This document shows, in pieces, positions 1 through 8,975 of a stretch of DNA of 64,000 nt (the first letter of the stretch is position 1; each line of letters opens with the position of its first letter). The notes under the pieces are model-generated. The model was not told where the DNA came from and made no database searches. It saw only the letters and a program-made list of their open reading frames with translations. This DNA comes from Nitrososphaeria archaeon (GTDB taxonomy: Archaea; Thermoproteota; Nitrososphaeria; Geothermarchaeales; JDFR-13), in contig JALSHT010000005.1 in assembly GCA_026982095.1 (NCBI GenBank), positions 1 to 64,000 of the forward strand, in the 5' to 3' direction. The position numbers were made by a program, and so were the translations under genes.

Positions 1-1
1 T

Positions 2-277
2 CATAAGTATACCGTTTATAGGGACTTGAGACAGCGGGGTTATGTAGTTATTTCTGGACTTAAGTTTGGAGTGGATTTCGCCGTTTACCGTCACGGACCA
101 GGTATAGAACATGCCCCATATCTTGTCGATGTGGTAGTATCTGGATCCCAGGTCTCTGGGGATGAGTTGGTAAGGGCTGGTAGATTAGCTACATCAGTGA
201 GGAAGAGGTTTGTATATGCTATAGTAGATAAAAATGGTGGTGTGAGGTATATAATGTTTAAGTGGTTCAAGCCTTAA
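2..277 (+). CDS. endA: tRNA-splicing endonuclease, C-terminal part (5' end outside window)
   Basis: The frame is open from the first bases of the window, so the gene begins upstream; 91 codons are visible. They match the C-terminal catalytic domain of archaeal EndA, which cuts bulge-helix-bulge introns from pre-tRNA and pre-rRNA. The three expected catalytic residues are present: Tyr in GVDFAVY, His in EHAPYLV and Lys in SVRKRF. The substrate need is visible nearby, since at least three tRNA genes in this window carry introns. The stop codon overlaps the convergent HSP20 stop by 4 bases. Family assignment is firm; subunit architecture cannot be judged from this fragment. Confidence 0.93.
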   Translation, partial: HKYTVYRDLRQRGYVVISGLKFGVDFAVYRHGPGIEHAPYLVDVVVSGSQVSGDELVRAGRLATSVRKRFVYAIVDKNGGVRYIMFKWFKP

Positions 278-807
278 TCCTCTTCAACCTCTATTTTCTT
301 ACTTCTGCTCCCCTTCTTCTTCAATGTTATGACTAGTACCCCGTTGTTCAGTTTGGCCCTTATATCGTCTGATACGGCATCTCCAGGGATGGGAATGCTT
401 ACCCTATAGTTTTTATAGGGTGTTTTGGCCTTTACCAGTATATTTCCATCCCTCAACTCTATATCAACATCCTCTTTCTTGGCTCCTGCAACCTCAACAA
501 TCACCTCGTATTTATCGTTCTTATCAATTATGTCGTATACTGGAGTGACTGAATTATCTATTTTTACGCCGAATGGTTGCTGCGGCTTCACATTCCCGAA
601 GAATTTTATCTCTGGTTTGTCCATTCCACTGTGCCATCTGTATGAGAATCCAAACACTATCGGCTCTCCCTTCATCCCAAGCTCCTTCAACTCATGGGTC
701 CTAATCCTCGTTAACTCTGTTATCAATTTTCTAATCCTTCTCATCTCCTCCTTAAACAATCTGTCTATCTCATCGAAAAACTCGTCTTCAAACCTCATAT
801 CTATCAC
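274..807 (-). CDS. hsp20: HSP20/alpha-crystallin family small heat-shock protein
   Basis: The protein has 177 residues. The alpha-crystallin domain fills roughly residues 80-170, with the typical run from a YDIIDK strand through VEVAGAKKEDVDIEL to the conserved GVLVITL motif near the C-terminus. The N-terminal 75 residues are charged and helical (EEMRRIRKLITELTRIR). Small HSPs are ATP-independent holdases forming large oligomers. The classical C-terminal IxI anchor is not obvious; KKIEVEED is the nearest candidate. It lies 29 bases downstream of the unknown gene at 837-1262 on the same strand, so the two may share a transcript. Confidence 0.92.
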   Translation of the reverse strand: MIDMRFEDEFFDEIDRLFKEEMRRIRKLITELTRIRTHELKELGMKGEPIVFGFSYRWHSGMDKPEIKFFGNVKPQQPFGVKIDNSVTPVYDIIDKNDKYEVIVEVAGAKKEDVDIELRDGNILVKAKTPYKNYRVSIPIPGDAVSDDIRAKLNNGVLVITLKKKGSRSKKIEVEED

Positions 808-836
808 CCACGTCTATTTTTTGATTTTTGACATTT

Positions 837-1262
837 TTAAAATTTAGTATTTTTTAAAAGCATTTTCAATCTTTTTAAACTTCTCAGATAAATTAGAATA
901 AGGATTCTTGTTAAGATATATCCCTTCTCCCCCAATCTATTAAGGTCTTTAATTGTTATTTGGTCGGTTGTTCTACAGTCTATTATGTATGTCTCTCTAT
1001 TAGGGAGGATTCTCGAATACTTGAATCCAGATACGTGATGTAGGTCTCTAACTATCTTCGCAAGTTTTAAGTCGTTGGTTATGTATTTTACGCGGGGCCC
1101 CGATATTTTCACCCAGTTAGGTGGTATTGATGTATGACTTATATCCAATCCTCTATACTCTATGGCTTCCACATTGTATCTCCTCGATATATTCTCTGCT
1201 GATAACTTAATCAAACCATCCAATACCTTCTTTGCCCTTTCAAGCATGTCGTAGACCTGCAT
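837..1262 (-). CDS. hypothetical protein, 141 aa
   Basis: I do not recognise this family. The first ~110 residues look like a compact alpha/beta domain (LDGLIKLSAENISRRYNVEAI, VKISGPRVKYITNDLKLAKIV, YIIDCRTTDQITIKDLNRLG). The last 30 residues are an unusual basic-hydrophobic tail (LTRILILIYLRSLKRLKML) that could be a membrane-associated helix or a coiled-coil. It precedes HSP20 on the same strand and diverges from tldD, with about 110 bases between them for two promoters. Codon usage resembles the neighbours, so it is probably a real gene. Confidence 0.6.
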   Translation of the reverse strand: MQVYDMLERAKKVLDGLIKLSAENISRRYNVEAIEYRGLDISHTSIPPNWVKISGPRVKYITNDLKLAKIVRDLHHVSGFKYSRILPNRETYIIDCRTTDQITIKDLNRLGEKGYILTRILILIYLRSLKRLKMLLKNTKF

Positions 1263-1372
1263 TACATCACCATAATCAAGACAAGATATATTAGGATTTC
1301 GACAAATAATTAGTTAATCGGGTGTCTCAATAAGATTATTATTGGACATGCATTTCACGAGGGATGTTGTAC

Positions 1373-2830
1373 ATGAGGGGTGTAGATAGAGATAAGTGGA
1401 ATGATTTCGTTGATGTGGCATCATATATAGTTAGTTATGGTGGTACAGTAGATGCTGAGTACCTGGATGTGAGAGTTGTTGAACATTTCGATATGAGGAT
1501 AAGCGTTAATAATGGTAGGCCTGTCTCAATAGAGAGGGGTCATGATATAGGGCTTGGTGTAAGAGTTTTCAACAAAGGTGTCCAAGCAATAGCTTCCTTG
1601 AATAACCCATCTAAATCGTTGGCTGACGACTTGGTAATCTCCTTAATTAACAGGGTGAAAAGATTATTGAGTCTTAAGGGAATCGATAAGTTTAGTCTTC
1701 ATGATGTTCCTTCTGAGGAAGTTGAGTATGAGGTTGGTGAGGAGAAGCCGTTTATGGATTATTATGAGGAGGTTCTGGAAGTTTTGAAGGATGTGGATAA
1801 GAGTATTAGGGATTCTGAGAAGATAGAACTTGTTAACAGGTCTTTTATGGTATTCTACACTTTAGAGAGGAAATTATTCCTATCATCTGATCAAGTGTCG
1901 ATAAACTCCTCCATACCTAGGATAATATTTTTTGGGTCTATAGTGGGAAAGAACGGTGGTTTCGCAACTAAAAATATTTTGCTTGGTAGTGCAGAGGGGG
2001 CTGAGTTTATTAACTACGATTTTCTAGTTGAGGAGGTGAGTAAGAGAGTTCTGGCCATGGAAAAAGTTTTAACTGAGGCGAAGGCAGTGCCAACCGATAA
2101 ATATGACATTATTGTTGGTCCTGAGATAACTGGGATAATAGCTCACGAGGCTGTGGGTCATCCCTTTGAGTTTGATAGAGTGATGGGTATGGAGGGCGCA
2201 CAAGCCGGAGAATCCTATTTATCTAAGGATTCTATCGGTAGGAGGATTGGCTCGTCTGAGGTCACTGTTGTTGACAATCCTCAGTATAAAGTGTCATATG
2301 GGTACTATAAATATGATGATGACGGTATAGAAGCGGGTAATAGAATATTGATTAAGGATGGCGTAGTTAATAGCTTCTTGACAAACAGGTTTTCAGCCTC
2401 AAGATTCGGCTTAGAGAGTAATGGGAGTAGTAGGGCGTCTACATATAAGGATGAACCTATTGTAAGAATGGGTATAACTTATTTCCAGGAGGGACATATG
2501 TCTCTTGAGGAGCTTATTGAGGAGGTTGGTAGGGGGATATTGATAAGGGATTTTACCGAGTGGAATATAGACGATAGGAGGATAAATCAGAGATACACTG
2601 GTTTCGAAGCATACCTAATTAGTAATGGTAGGTTAGGCCCACCAGTTAAGTATCCCGTGATAGAGTCTACAACTATGGAGATTCTTTCGAATATAGTGGG
2701 GAGATCTAATAAGGTTGAACTGTTTCCAGGCTTCTGCGGAAAGGGTGATCCCATGCAAGTAATGCCTGTAAGTATGGGTGGCCCGTATCTCCTAATTAAG
2801 GATATACCTATATCCTCGAGGTCGACGTAA
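1373..2830 (+). CDS. tldD: TldD-family zinc metalloprotease (active subunit)
   Basis: About 485 residues, usual TldD length. The family zinc motif HExxxH is present as HEAVGHPFEF near residue 260, and the C-terminal zinc Cys lies in PGFCGKGDPMQV. TldD pairs with TldE/PmbA into a barrel-shaped protease that degrades unfolded peptides and matures some RiPPs. An ATG at 1364 is also possible, but the ATG at 1373 has a GAGGG SD (1359-1363) at the 9-nt spacing seen elsewhere here. The TldE partner starts two bases after its stop, so they form an operon. Confidence 0.92.
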   Translation: MRGVDRDKWNDFVDVASYIVSYGGTVDAEYLDVRVVEHFDMRISVNNGRPVSIERGHDIGLGVRVFNKGVQAIASLNNPSKSLADDLVISLINRVKRLLSLKGIDKFSLHDVPSEEVEYEVGEEKPFMDYYEEVLEVLKDVDKSIRDSEKIELVNRSFMVFYTLERKLFLSSDQVSINSSIPRIIFFGSIVGKNGGFATKNILLGSAEGAEFINYDFLVEEVSKRVLAMEKVLTEAKAVPTDKYDIIVGPEITGIIAHEAVGHPFEFDRVMGMEGAQAGESYLSKDSIGRRIGSSEVTVVDNPQYKVSYGYYKYDDDGIEAGNRILIKDGVVNSFLTNRFSASRFGLESNGSSRASTYKDEPIVRMGITYFQEGHMSLEELIEEVGRGILIRDFTEWNIDDRRINQRYTGFEAYLISNGRLGPPVKYPVIESTTMEILSNIVGRSNKVELFPGFCGKGDPMQVMPVSMGGPYLLIKDIPISSRST

Positions 2831-2831
2831 A

Positions 2832-4202
2832 ATGGTGGAGCCGGGAGAATTTGGTAAGAATGCCCTAGGATGGCGATATGTTGAGGAGTTTATGGAGAAG
2901 CTTATGAAGAAGTTGGAGAAGAAGTACGACACTGTAATTCTTAGAGGTGGGATAGAATACTCATCCAAGATTCGTTTCTCTAACGCTGCTCATGACGTCT
3001 CTACCTACTCAATTGATGATTATCTAAATATATTTGTTAAGAAGGGAGATAGATATGTGGAGACCAATATCTCATCGGTGGCAACCGTCGATGTGGATGA
3101 CGTGGTGAGAGATGTAGAGTCCATATTTAAACATTCCTTTGAGCAGGAAGAGTATATCCCGCCAGATGTTGGGTTTGAAGTATATGATATCATCCCCGGT
3201 GTATATAATGATGGTTTCTTCGATACCGATCATCTGTATGAGATATATGAGTCTATAGTGGATTATGACGCTGGAAACATTAACAAGATCAGTGGGATTA
3301 TTTCCTCTGAGGCTTCCAAGAGTTATATATTAACCTCGTATGGAAGTAGAGGTGAGTTGAAGAGCGGTAGGTTCTCTATTAGGGTTAGGGGGTTTAAAGA
3401 TTCACAAGTGAGTTATACTGGGTCGATACTTTCTACATCCGTTGATGAGACACAGGTAAGTAGGATGATGGAGGAGATAGATAACTGGTTGGATATATCT
3501 ATTAATCCCAAGCTTCCTGAGAAGATATCTACTAGGGTGGTATTTACCCCCTATGCATTCGCAAATCTCTTGAGTTACATGGGATTTATGTTATCTGCGT
3601 ATATGTATATTAGGGGTAATTCAGCCTTTACTGGGTATCTAGGTCAGGACATTGGATCCAAGGCCAAGTTATATGATGATGCTAGGCTAGAGTCATCTCC
3701 ATCTGTGAAGACCTTTGATGATGAGGGGTTACCAACGAAGAGGACGGTTTTTTTCGAGGATGGTATTCTAAAGGATTTAGCATTTAATAACACTCTGGCT
3801 AAGAAGTATAATCGTGAGAGTAATGGGCATGCTGGACTCGTTTTCCCAACCCCCCATAATATGATTTATGTTCACGAGGAGAATGTAGCTAGAGACTTGG
3901 ATGAGGTTCTGAGGGTGGTGGATAGGGGGCTGTTAATAACAAACTTGTGGTATACCAGGTTCTCAAATTATAGGGAAGGAAGTCTTTCAACTATGCAGAG
4001 AGATCTTGGGTTTTATATTGAAGGTGGGGAGCTAGGTGGACCTGTTATTGGTGCTAGACTTTCTATGAACATTAAAGACCTGGTTACCAAGTCGATTATA
4101 TCGACCGAACCTGTTGAGTGGGCTCTTCCATGGGATGTGCAGACAGTGTCTAAAGTTGGATATGTAGCTATCGACGACGTCCAAATAACTACTGGTTTCT
4201 AA
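2832..4202 (+). CDS. tldE: TldE/PmbA-family metalloprotease homologue (partner of TldD)
   Basis: The protein has 456 residues, matches the TldE/PmbA half of the TldD-TldE heterodimer, and lacks the HExxxH zinc motif, as expected for the inactive partner. Family-like segments include SARLYDDAR-type text (GSKAKLYDDARLESS), GLPTKRTVFFEDGILKDLAFN and a C-terminal GELGGPVIGARLSMNI. It starts two bases after tldD, so the pair is almost certainly co-transcribed and translated in balanced amounts. No RiPP precursor is evident next to it, so a general peptide-degrading role is more likely. Its end overlaps the convergent MazG-like gene by 14 bases. Confidence 0.9.
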   Translation: MVEPGEFGKNALGWRYVEEFMEKLMKKLEKKYDTVILRGGIEYSSKIRFSNAAHDVSTYSIDDYLNIFVKKGDRYVETNISSVATVDVDDVVRDVESIFKHSFEQEEYIPPDVGFEVYDIIPGVYNDGFFDTDHLYEIYESIVDYDAGNINKISGIISSEASKSYILTSYGSRGELKSGRFSIRVRGFKDSQVSYTGSILSTSVDETQVSRMMEEIDNWLDISINPKLPEKISTRVVFTPYAFANLLSYMGFMLSAYMYIRGNSAFTGYLGQDIGSKAKLYDDARLESSPSVKTFDDEGLPTKRTVFFEDGILKDLAFNNTLAKKYNRESNGHAGLVFPTPHNMIYVHEENVARDLDEVLRVVDRGLLITNLWYTRFSNYREGSLSTMQRDLGFYIEGGELGGPVIGARLSMNIKDLVTKSIISTEPVEWALPWDVQTVSKVGYVAIDDVQITTGF

Positions 4203-4539
4203 TCTCTATCCTTACTTTTTTATCGGGGGTCTCTCTATAATCACATCTACATGGGATGGATATGCATTTTGGGCATCCCTCTCCATATCTTTTTCTGACA
4301 GCATTATCCAAGTCTATGTTTAGTAGGTTCATTATACTAACGAGCCATGCAGCTACGTCAGCGGCCTCCTCCTCTATATCTCCCTCGCCGTTTAAAGCCT
4401 TTATAAACTCATAAACCTCTGAGAGGAACCATTCTACGGTGTTGTCTAAGCCTCTCCTACTATCGTGATGTATGTAGGTGTCTCTTATCAATTTTTGAAA
4501 TCTTGTTATCTCCATTTCTACCTCATAAATAATCTTCAA
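4189..4539 (-). CDS. MazG-like nucleotide pyrophosphohydrolase
   Basis: A 116-residue protein with the short MazG-type all-alpha layout. The helix RFQKLIRDTYIHHDSRRG is followed by FLSEVYEFIKAL and the metal-binding helix EEEAADVAAWLVSIMN, where the E-x-x-x-D pattern of MazG/dCTPase enzymes is visible. Members hydrolyse (d)NTPs to monophosphate and pyrophosphate, often clearing aberrant nucleotides. The C-terminus carries CPKCISIPCRCDYRE, four cysteines that could bind zinc and are common in archaeal versions. Substrate cannot be told from sequence. It is monocistronic between two plus-strand operons. Confidence 0.82.
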   Translation of the reverse strand: MKIIYEVEMEITRFQKLIRDTYIHHDSRRGLDNTVEWFLSEVYEFIKALNGEGDIEEEAADVAAWLVSIMNLLNIDLDNAVRKRYGEGCPKCISIPCRCDYRETPDKKVRIEIRNQ

Positions 4540-4563
4540 TAAACGGAATTATTTTGTGGGTGG

Positions 4564-5676
4564 TTGTTGTTGAAGAAGGATATTATTAGGATAAAGAGGT
4601 TGGCTGATAGACTAGGGGAGGTGGGAGTCGATTATCTACTTGTGTTCGATGAGCCAAACATACATTATTTGGCTGGGGGTGTCATAGATTACTCTGCTGT
4701 ATGTCTCGATGTAAAGAGTGGTGATGTTATAGGTATAGTAAATGTTATGGAGGCTGATAGAGCATCGAAAGTTACATGGATAGATGCTGTGTACGTCTAC
4801 TCTAGAAAGAAGATTGGTGGAATGAGTAATGTGTTGGTTGCTGAAAATCTGTATCATGCGGCTGTGAAGGTTTTAGATGGTGGAAAGGTGGCTATATCAT
4901 TTAGGTATGTATCCCATGAAGAGTATAGGATCTTATCGAGATACCTCGATGACATCGTGGACGCTACTGGTATACTTATGGATTCTAGGATGGTTAAGAC
5001 AGATATGGAGATTAAAAGTCTTGAGAGGTCTGCCTATATAGTTGATGAAGGTATTTCAAAGGTATCCTCCTTGTTAAAGGATGGATATACTGAAAACGAA
5101 CTTATGCTTAAGGGTAAATGCTATATGATGGAGGCGGGTGCTGATAAAACACTTGATTTCTTGATAGTGGCCAGTGGTCCAAACTCTGCATATCCACACT
5201 GGAGATGTTCAGATAGGGTGCCTGGTGATGGTGATCCAGTAACGCTAGATTTTGTGGCTGCATATAAAGGATACTATGGTGATGAGACCAGAACGTTCTT
5301 TATAGGTAATGTTGGGAGTGAGTTGAGAAAGATTTATGAGATTGTCTTGGAAGCACAACAGGCTGCTGTTGATGCGGTATCTCCTGGCGTTAGGGCCTCG
5401 GATGTCCATCAAGTGGCCTGGGATGTGATTGAGAGGAGTGGTTACGGTAAGTATTTTACTCATTCAACCGGTCATGGCCTTGGGCTGGAGATCCATGAAC
5501 CTCCTAGATTATATACTGGTGTAGATAAGGTGCTTGAGCCGGGTATGGTGTTGACGGTTGAGCCAGGTATATACATCGATGGTTTGGGAGGGGTAAGGAT
5601 AGAGGATATGGTTTTGGTTACAAGCGGGGGAGGTAAAGTATTGACCAAACTCGATAAAAGTTTGTTAGTGTTATAG
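4564..5676 (+). CDS. pepQ: M24-family metallopeptidase (Xaa-Pro dipeptidase/aminopeptidase-like)
   Basis: 370 residues with an N-terminal creatinase-like domain (about 1-125) and a C-terminal pita-bread M24 domain. The five metal ligands are recognisable: Asp in LDFVAAY, Asp in YYGDETRTF, His in HSTGHGLGLEIHEP, Glu in TVEPGIYI and Glu in VRIEDMVL. It probably releases N-terminal residues next to proline or cleaves Xaa-Pro dipeptides in the cytosol. Three consecutive TTG codons (4564, 4567, 4570) follow a GGGTGG sequence, so the exact start is uncertain by up to two residues. Its stop overlaps the next start (TAGTG). Confidence 0.9.
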   Translation: MLLKKDIIRIKRLADRLGEVGVDYLLVFDEPNIHYLAGGVIDYSAVCLDVKSGDVIGIVNVMEADRASKVTWIDAVYVYSRKKIGGMSNVLVAENLYHAAVKVLDGGKVAISFRYVSHEEYRILSRYLDDIVDATGILMDSRMVKTDMEIKSLERSAYIVDEGISKVSSLLKDGYTENELMLKGKCYMMEAGADKTLDFLIVASGPNSAYPHWRCSDRVPGDGDPVTLDFVAAYKGYYGDETRTFFIGNVGSELRKIYEIVLEAQQAAVDAVSPGVRASDVHQVAWDVIERSGYGKYFTHSTGHGLGLEIHEPPRLYTGVDKVLEPGMVLTVEPGIYIDGLGGVRIEDMVLVTSGGGKVLTKLDKSLLVL

Positions 5677-6620
5677 TGGTGGTGTTGGTGAAGCCTGTTA
5701 AGGATATTACTGTCGGTGAATCTCCTAGTATATCTCATATCCTGGAGTCTATGAGGGAGATGGGTGGGTTCATGGGGAGGCAGTTAGGTGTTGCGTTTAA
5801 GATATGGAGGGAAATTTTAGACAATAGGGATGATATAGTAGTTTTAATGAGTTTTCCAGCGGCTATCGTATCTACTGGATTACGTGGGTTAATTAGGGAG
5901 GTAGTAGATAGGGGTTGGGTGGACATCATCATAACAACTTGTGGCACATGGGATCATGACCTAGCAAGGTCCTATGTGGACTATTATGAGGGGGATTTCT
6001 ATATGGATGATAAGAGACTTAGGGTTGATGAAGTTCATAGGCTAGGTAATGTCCTTATTCCATTCGATAATTATGGTAGTATTATACAGGAGAAGATTGA
6101 GGCTTTTCTCGGTGAATTATATGGTGAAGGTGTTAGGAGGCTATCTACATCTGACTTTTCCCGGCGTCTAGGGATGTTTATAAATAGAAGTGAGAGTCTA
6201 CTCACGTCTGCAGCTCAGAAAGATGTGAAGGTTATCGTCCCTGCCCCGTATGATGGTGCTGTCGGTTATAACATATGGGTATTTCAACAGTTCCATAGGG
6301 ATTTCACATTGGATCTTTATCTTGACGAGAAGTATTTGATGGATGTTGTCTATGATGCTAAGAAGACGGCGGGTATAATAATTGGTGGAGGTGTCTCTAA
6401 GCATCACCTTATTTGGTGGAATCAGTTTAGGGGTGGATTGGACTATGCTATACAGCTCTCTACAGCTATTGAGTATGATGGGAGTTTATCTGGTGCTAGG
6501 TTGTCGGAGGCAGTATCTTGGAATAAAGTCGGGTTGTCAGCTAAGTATGTGAGTGTATGGGGGGATGCGACTTATTTACTGCCTTTCCTGGTAGCGGGGC
6601 TAGTTGAGGAGGGGTTTTAG
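5676..6620 (+). CDS. dys: deoxyhypusine synthase
   Basis: 314 residues, normal for archaeal deoxyhypusine synthase, which moves the aminobutyl group of spermidine to a lysine of aIF5A. Visible family hallmarks are GRQLGVAFKIW near the N-terminus, VDIIITTCGTWDHDLAR, the NAD-site segment AGIIIGGGVSKHH, and the active-site lysine region SEAVSWNKVG (usually EAVSWGK). The imine-forming lysine is therefore present. A GTG start overlaps the stop of the upstream M24 peptidase, so the two are translationally coupled. The acceptor aIF5A gene is not in this window. Confidence 0.93.
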   Translation: MVVLVKPVKDITVGESPSISHILESMREMGGFMGRQLGVAFKIWREILDNRDDIVVLMSFPAAIVSTGLRGLIREVVDRGWVDIIITTCGTWDHDLARSYVDYYEGDFYMDDKRLRVDEVHRLGNVLIPFDNYGSIIQEKIEAFLGELYGEGVRRLSTSDFSRRLGMFINRSESLLTSAAQKDVKVIVPAPYDGAVGYNIWVFQQFHRDFTLDLYLDEKYLMDVVYDAKKTAGIIIGGGVSKHHLIWWNQFRGGLDYAIQLSTAIEYDGSLSGARLSEAVSWNKVGLSAKYVSVWGDATYLLPFLVAGLVEEGF

Positions 6621-6621
6621 A

Positions 6622-8001
6622 TCATAACCTATAGAAAATCGTCTTCTCACCTATATCTTCTAATACGTAGCCGTATCTGCTCAACTCCTCTCTAATTCGA
6701 TCAGCTACGTCGTACAGTTTCCTCTTCCTCAATTCCCTTCTGACTTCTACAAGTAGTTTGACTATCTCTTCAGACTCTATCTCAAGATCATCCATTCTTA
6801 AGCCATAAATGTAGATGAATTCGTTGAATAGTTTTACCGCATCTGTTAAACTATCTGTTTTTAATCCTCCACTGACTAGATTCTTATCTACCTCGTTTAC
6901 GAAGGACATGAATATGTTGAGGGCTTGTGCAGTGTTAAAATCATCTAGTAGGGCCTCTAAAAATCTTCGCCTATATTTTGATACATCCATTGTATTACCT
7001 CCTTCACCGTTTCTCAGTAGCTTTTGGTATGTGCTCTTTACACTCCTGTAGATGTTCTTGGCTTCTATAAGCTTCTCTTCACTGTACTCACTCTGTTTCC
7101 TATAATGTGTTGAGAGCACAAGTATTCTAACGACGTCTGGATGGACATTTCTAATTAGGTCTTTGATAATTACGATGTTTCCCAATGACTTTGACATCTT
7201 CTCTTTATTCATCTTTAATATGCCTACATGCATCCAGATGTACACCGCCTCCCCATCTATAAATGTGTTTGTCTGGGCCCGTTCGTTCTCATGGTGAGGG
7301 AATTTTAGATCCTCACCACCTCCATGTATCTCGAAAGGTGGGTCTAGAAACCTCGTGCTCATGGCGGTACATTCTATGTGCCATCCTGGTCTACCCCTTC
7401 CCCATGGACTATCCCAGTAGGGCTCATCATCTACTCTCTTCCATAGAGCGAAGTCTAGTGGATCCTTTTTGCCCGGCCCCTCCTCCACTCTGTATCCTGC
7501 TATTAAGTCAGATATTTTCTGCTTACTTATCTCCCCATACCCTTTAAACTTCCTTACTGAGAAGTATACGTTTCCATCAGAGACATATGCATACCCCTTC
7601 TCTATCAGTTTACTTATGATTCTAAACATGTCTCTAACATGGTATGTAGCCCTAGGTAGTGCATATGGGGGTAGTAGGTTTAGGGCTCTCCAGTTGTTTA
7701 TAAAGTCTTGAGTATATTCTTCACTTATCTCCCTATAGGTTTTTCCCTCTTCCAAGGCACGTTTAATGATCTTATCATCGATATCGGTGATATTGACCAC
7801 GTGGATTACGTCATACCCAAGGTATTTCAACAGTCTCACAAGGCTGTCGTATATTATGAAGGTCTTGAAATGCCCTATATGACTGTAGTCGTATACTGTG
7901 GGTCCACATATATACATACGTATGGTATTATCACCCCTTAGAGACCTCACAGGCTTCAGCCTTCCCTCTCTACTATCGTATAGGTTGAGTTCACCCCTCA
8001 T
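6622..8001 (-). CDS. cysS: cysteinyl-tRNA synthetase
   Basis: 459 residues, class I aminoacyl-tRNA synthetase that charges tRNA-Cys. The HIGH signature reads YDYSHIGHF near residue 40 and the KMSKS loop is exact ([11 protein letters not shown]). The zinc-site pieces are present: the Cys of [21 protein letters not shown], and the [14 protein letters not shown] segment. The C-terminal ~100 residues form the shorter alpha-helical anticodon-binding region typical of archaea. The gene converges tail-to-tail on the deoxyhypusine synthase gene with one base between them. Confidence 0.97.
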   Translation of the reverse strand: MRGELNLYDSREGRLKPVRSLRGDNTIRMYICGPTVYDYSHIGHFKTFIIYDSLVRLLKYLGYDVIHVVNITDIDDKIIKRALEEGKTYREISEEYTQDFINNWRALNLLPPYALPRATYHVRDMFRIISKLIEKGYAYVSDGNVYFSVRKFKGYGEISKQKISDLIAGYRVEEGPGKKDPLDFALWKRVDDEPYWDSPWGRGRPGWHIECTAMSTRFLDPPFEIHGGGEDLKFPHHENERAQTNTFIDGEAVYIWMHVGILKMNKEKMSKSLGNIVIIKDLIRNVHPDVVRILVLSTHYRKQSEYSEEKLIEAKNIYRSVKSTYQKLLRNGEGGNTMDVSKYRRRFLEALLDDFNTAQALNIFMSFVNEVDKNLVSGGLKTDSLTDAVKLFNEFIYIYGLRMDDLEIESEEIVKLLVEVRRELRKRKLYDVADRIREELSRYGYVLEDIGEKTIFYRL

Positions 8002-8056
8002 CTCTAATAATAATGCAATTTACGTGTGAGGAAAAATATGTTGTATGGTGGGTTAG

Positions 8057-8932
8057 GTGGGGGAGTTTAATGGGGTATTGAAAAGCTTTGAATTATATAG
8101 TTACTCCTCTCTACATGTTCCATTGGTGACTAGATGGCTCCTCGAGAGGGTCATGGGTGTTGACGGTATAGTCTTCCTATCTCTAGATCTAGGTAAAACT
8201 TCTGTACCTGTTCAGATAAAAAGGGGTATGATTAGCTTGGAGGGCTTGTCCTACCCTGTTGAAGAGATTCTTGGACATATTGAGTATGGGGATGTTTATT
8301 TACTGGCTGGAGGTAGGTATGGGAAGGTAGCTATGTTTAGGGATGGATTCTACTATAGGCTCTATAGTGTATCTCCAGAGGACGCTCCAACAGTCGAGAT
8401 AAGTGGTATAAAGATGCATAGGGTAGTTGATACCACTCCTTGGAGGGATGCGATGTCTAAGGTGTCCTTGGCCAATGTGTCAAAGGGAGATAGGGTTCTA
8501 GACATATGTACAGGCCTTGGATATACCGCTATACACTCTCTTAGCCGTGGAGGTAGAGTAATATCTATCGAGTTATCGAGGGCTGTACTGGATTTAGCAA
8601 AGTATAATCCCTGGAGCCACGACTTGGAGGATATCCCTATAATTGTGGGAGACGCTTATGATGTGATACAGGATCTCCCCAGGAATTTTTTCAATGTTGT
8701 TATACATGATCCTCCAAGACCGTCTCTGGCAGGCCACCTCTATGGTAAGGATTTCTATAAGAGAGTTTGGAAGGTTTTGAGGCCGGGGGGTAGAATGGTG
8801 CACTATATAGGTAGGCCAGGGATTAAGAGGGGAAGAGATTTCGCAAGGGGTGTTATTAGAAGGTTGAGGGAGGTGGGCTTCAAAGTTAGGAAGAGTTTTG
8901 ATACGCAATGTATATATGCAGTAAAAATTTAA
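8057..8932 (+). CDS. class I SAM-dependent methyltransferase, archaeal (COG2521-like)
   Basis: 291 residues. The N-terminal ~125 residues form an archaea-specific domain. The C-terminal Rossmann domain has motif I DRVLDICTGLGYTAIHSL, an acidic ribose-binding end of strand 2 (VISIELSRAV), motif II-like IIVGDAY and motif IV VVIHDPPRPS. The DPPR motif is reminiscent of N-methylating enzymes acting on RNA or DNA bases, but the substrate is unknown. The last part (FYKRVWKVLRPGGRMVHYIG) is standard for the fold. It is 43 bases ahead of an ABC ATPase on the same strand and diverges from cysS. Confidence 0.82.
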   Translation: MGEFNGVLKSFELYSYSSLHVPLVTRWLLERVMGVDGIVFLSLDLGKTSVPVQIKRGMISLEGLSYPVEEILGHIEYGDVYLLAGGRYGKVAMFRDGFYYRLYSVSPEDAPTVEISGIKMHRVVDTTPWRDAMSKVSLANVSKGDRVLDICTGLGYTAIHSLSRGGRVISIELSRAVLDLAKYNPWSHDLEDIPIIVGDAYDVIQDLPRNFFNVVIHDPPRPSLAGHLYGKDFYKRVWKVLRPGGRMVHYIGRPGIKRGRDFARGVIRRLREVGFKVRKSFDTQCIYAVKI

Positions 8933-8975
8933 CCCCCTACTTAGAAAAAGGTTGTATATACGTGGTGCTTGATGT

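Noticed and set aside
425..847. 140-codon plus-strand frame opposite HSP20
   Set aside because: Antisense shadow of HSP20, low-complexity Ser/Leu-rich translation.
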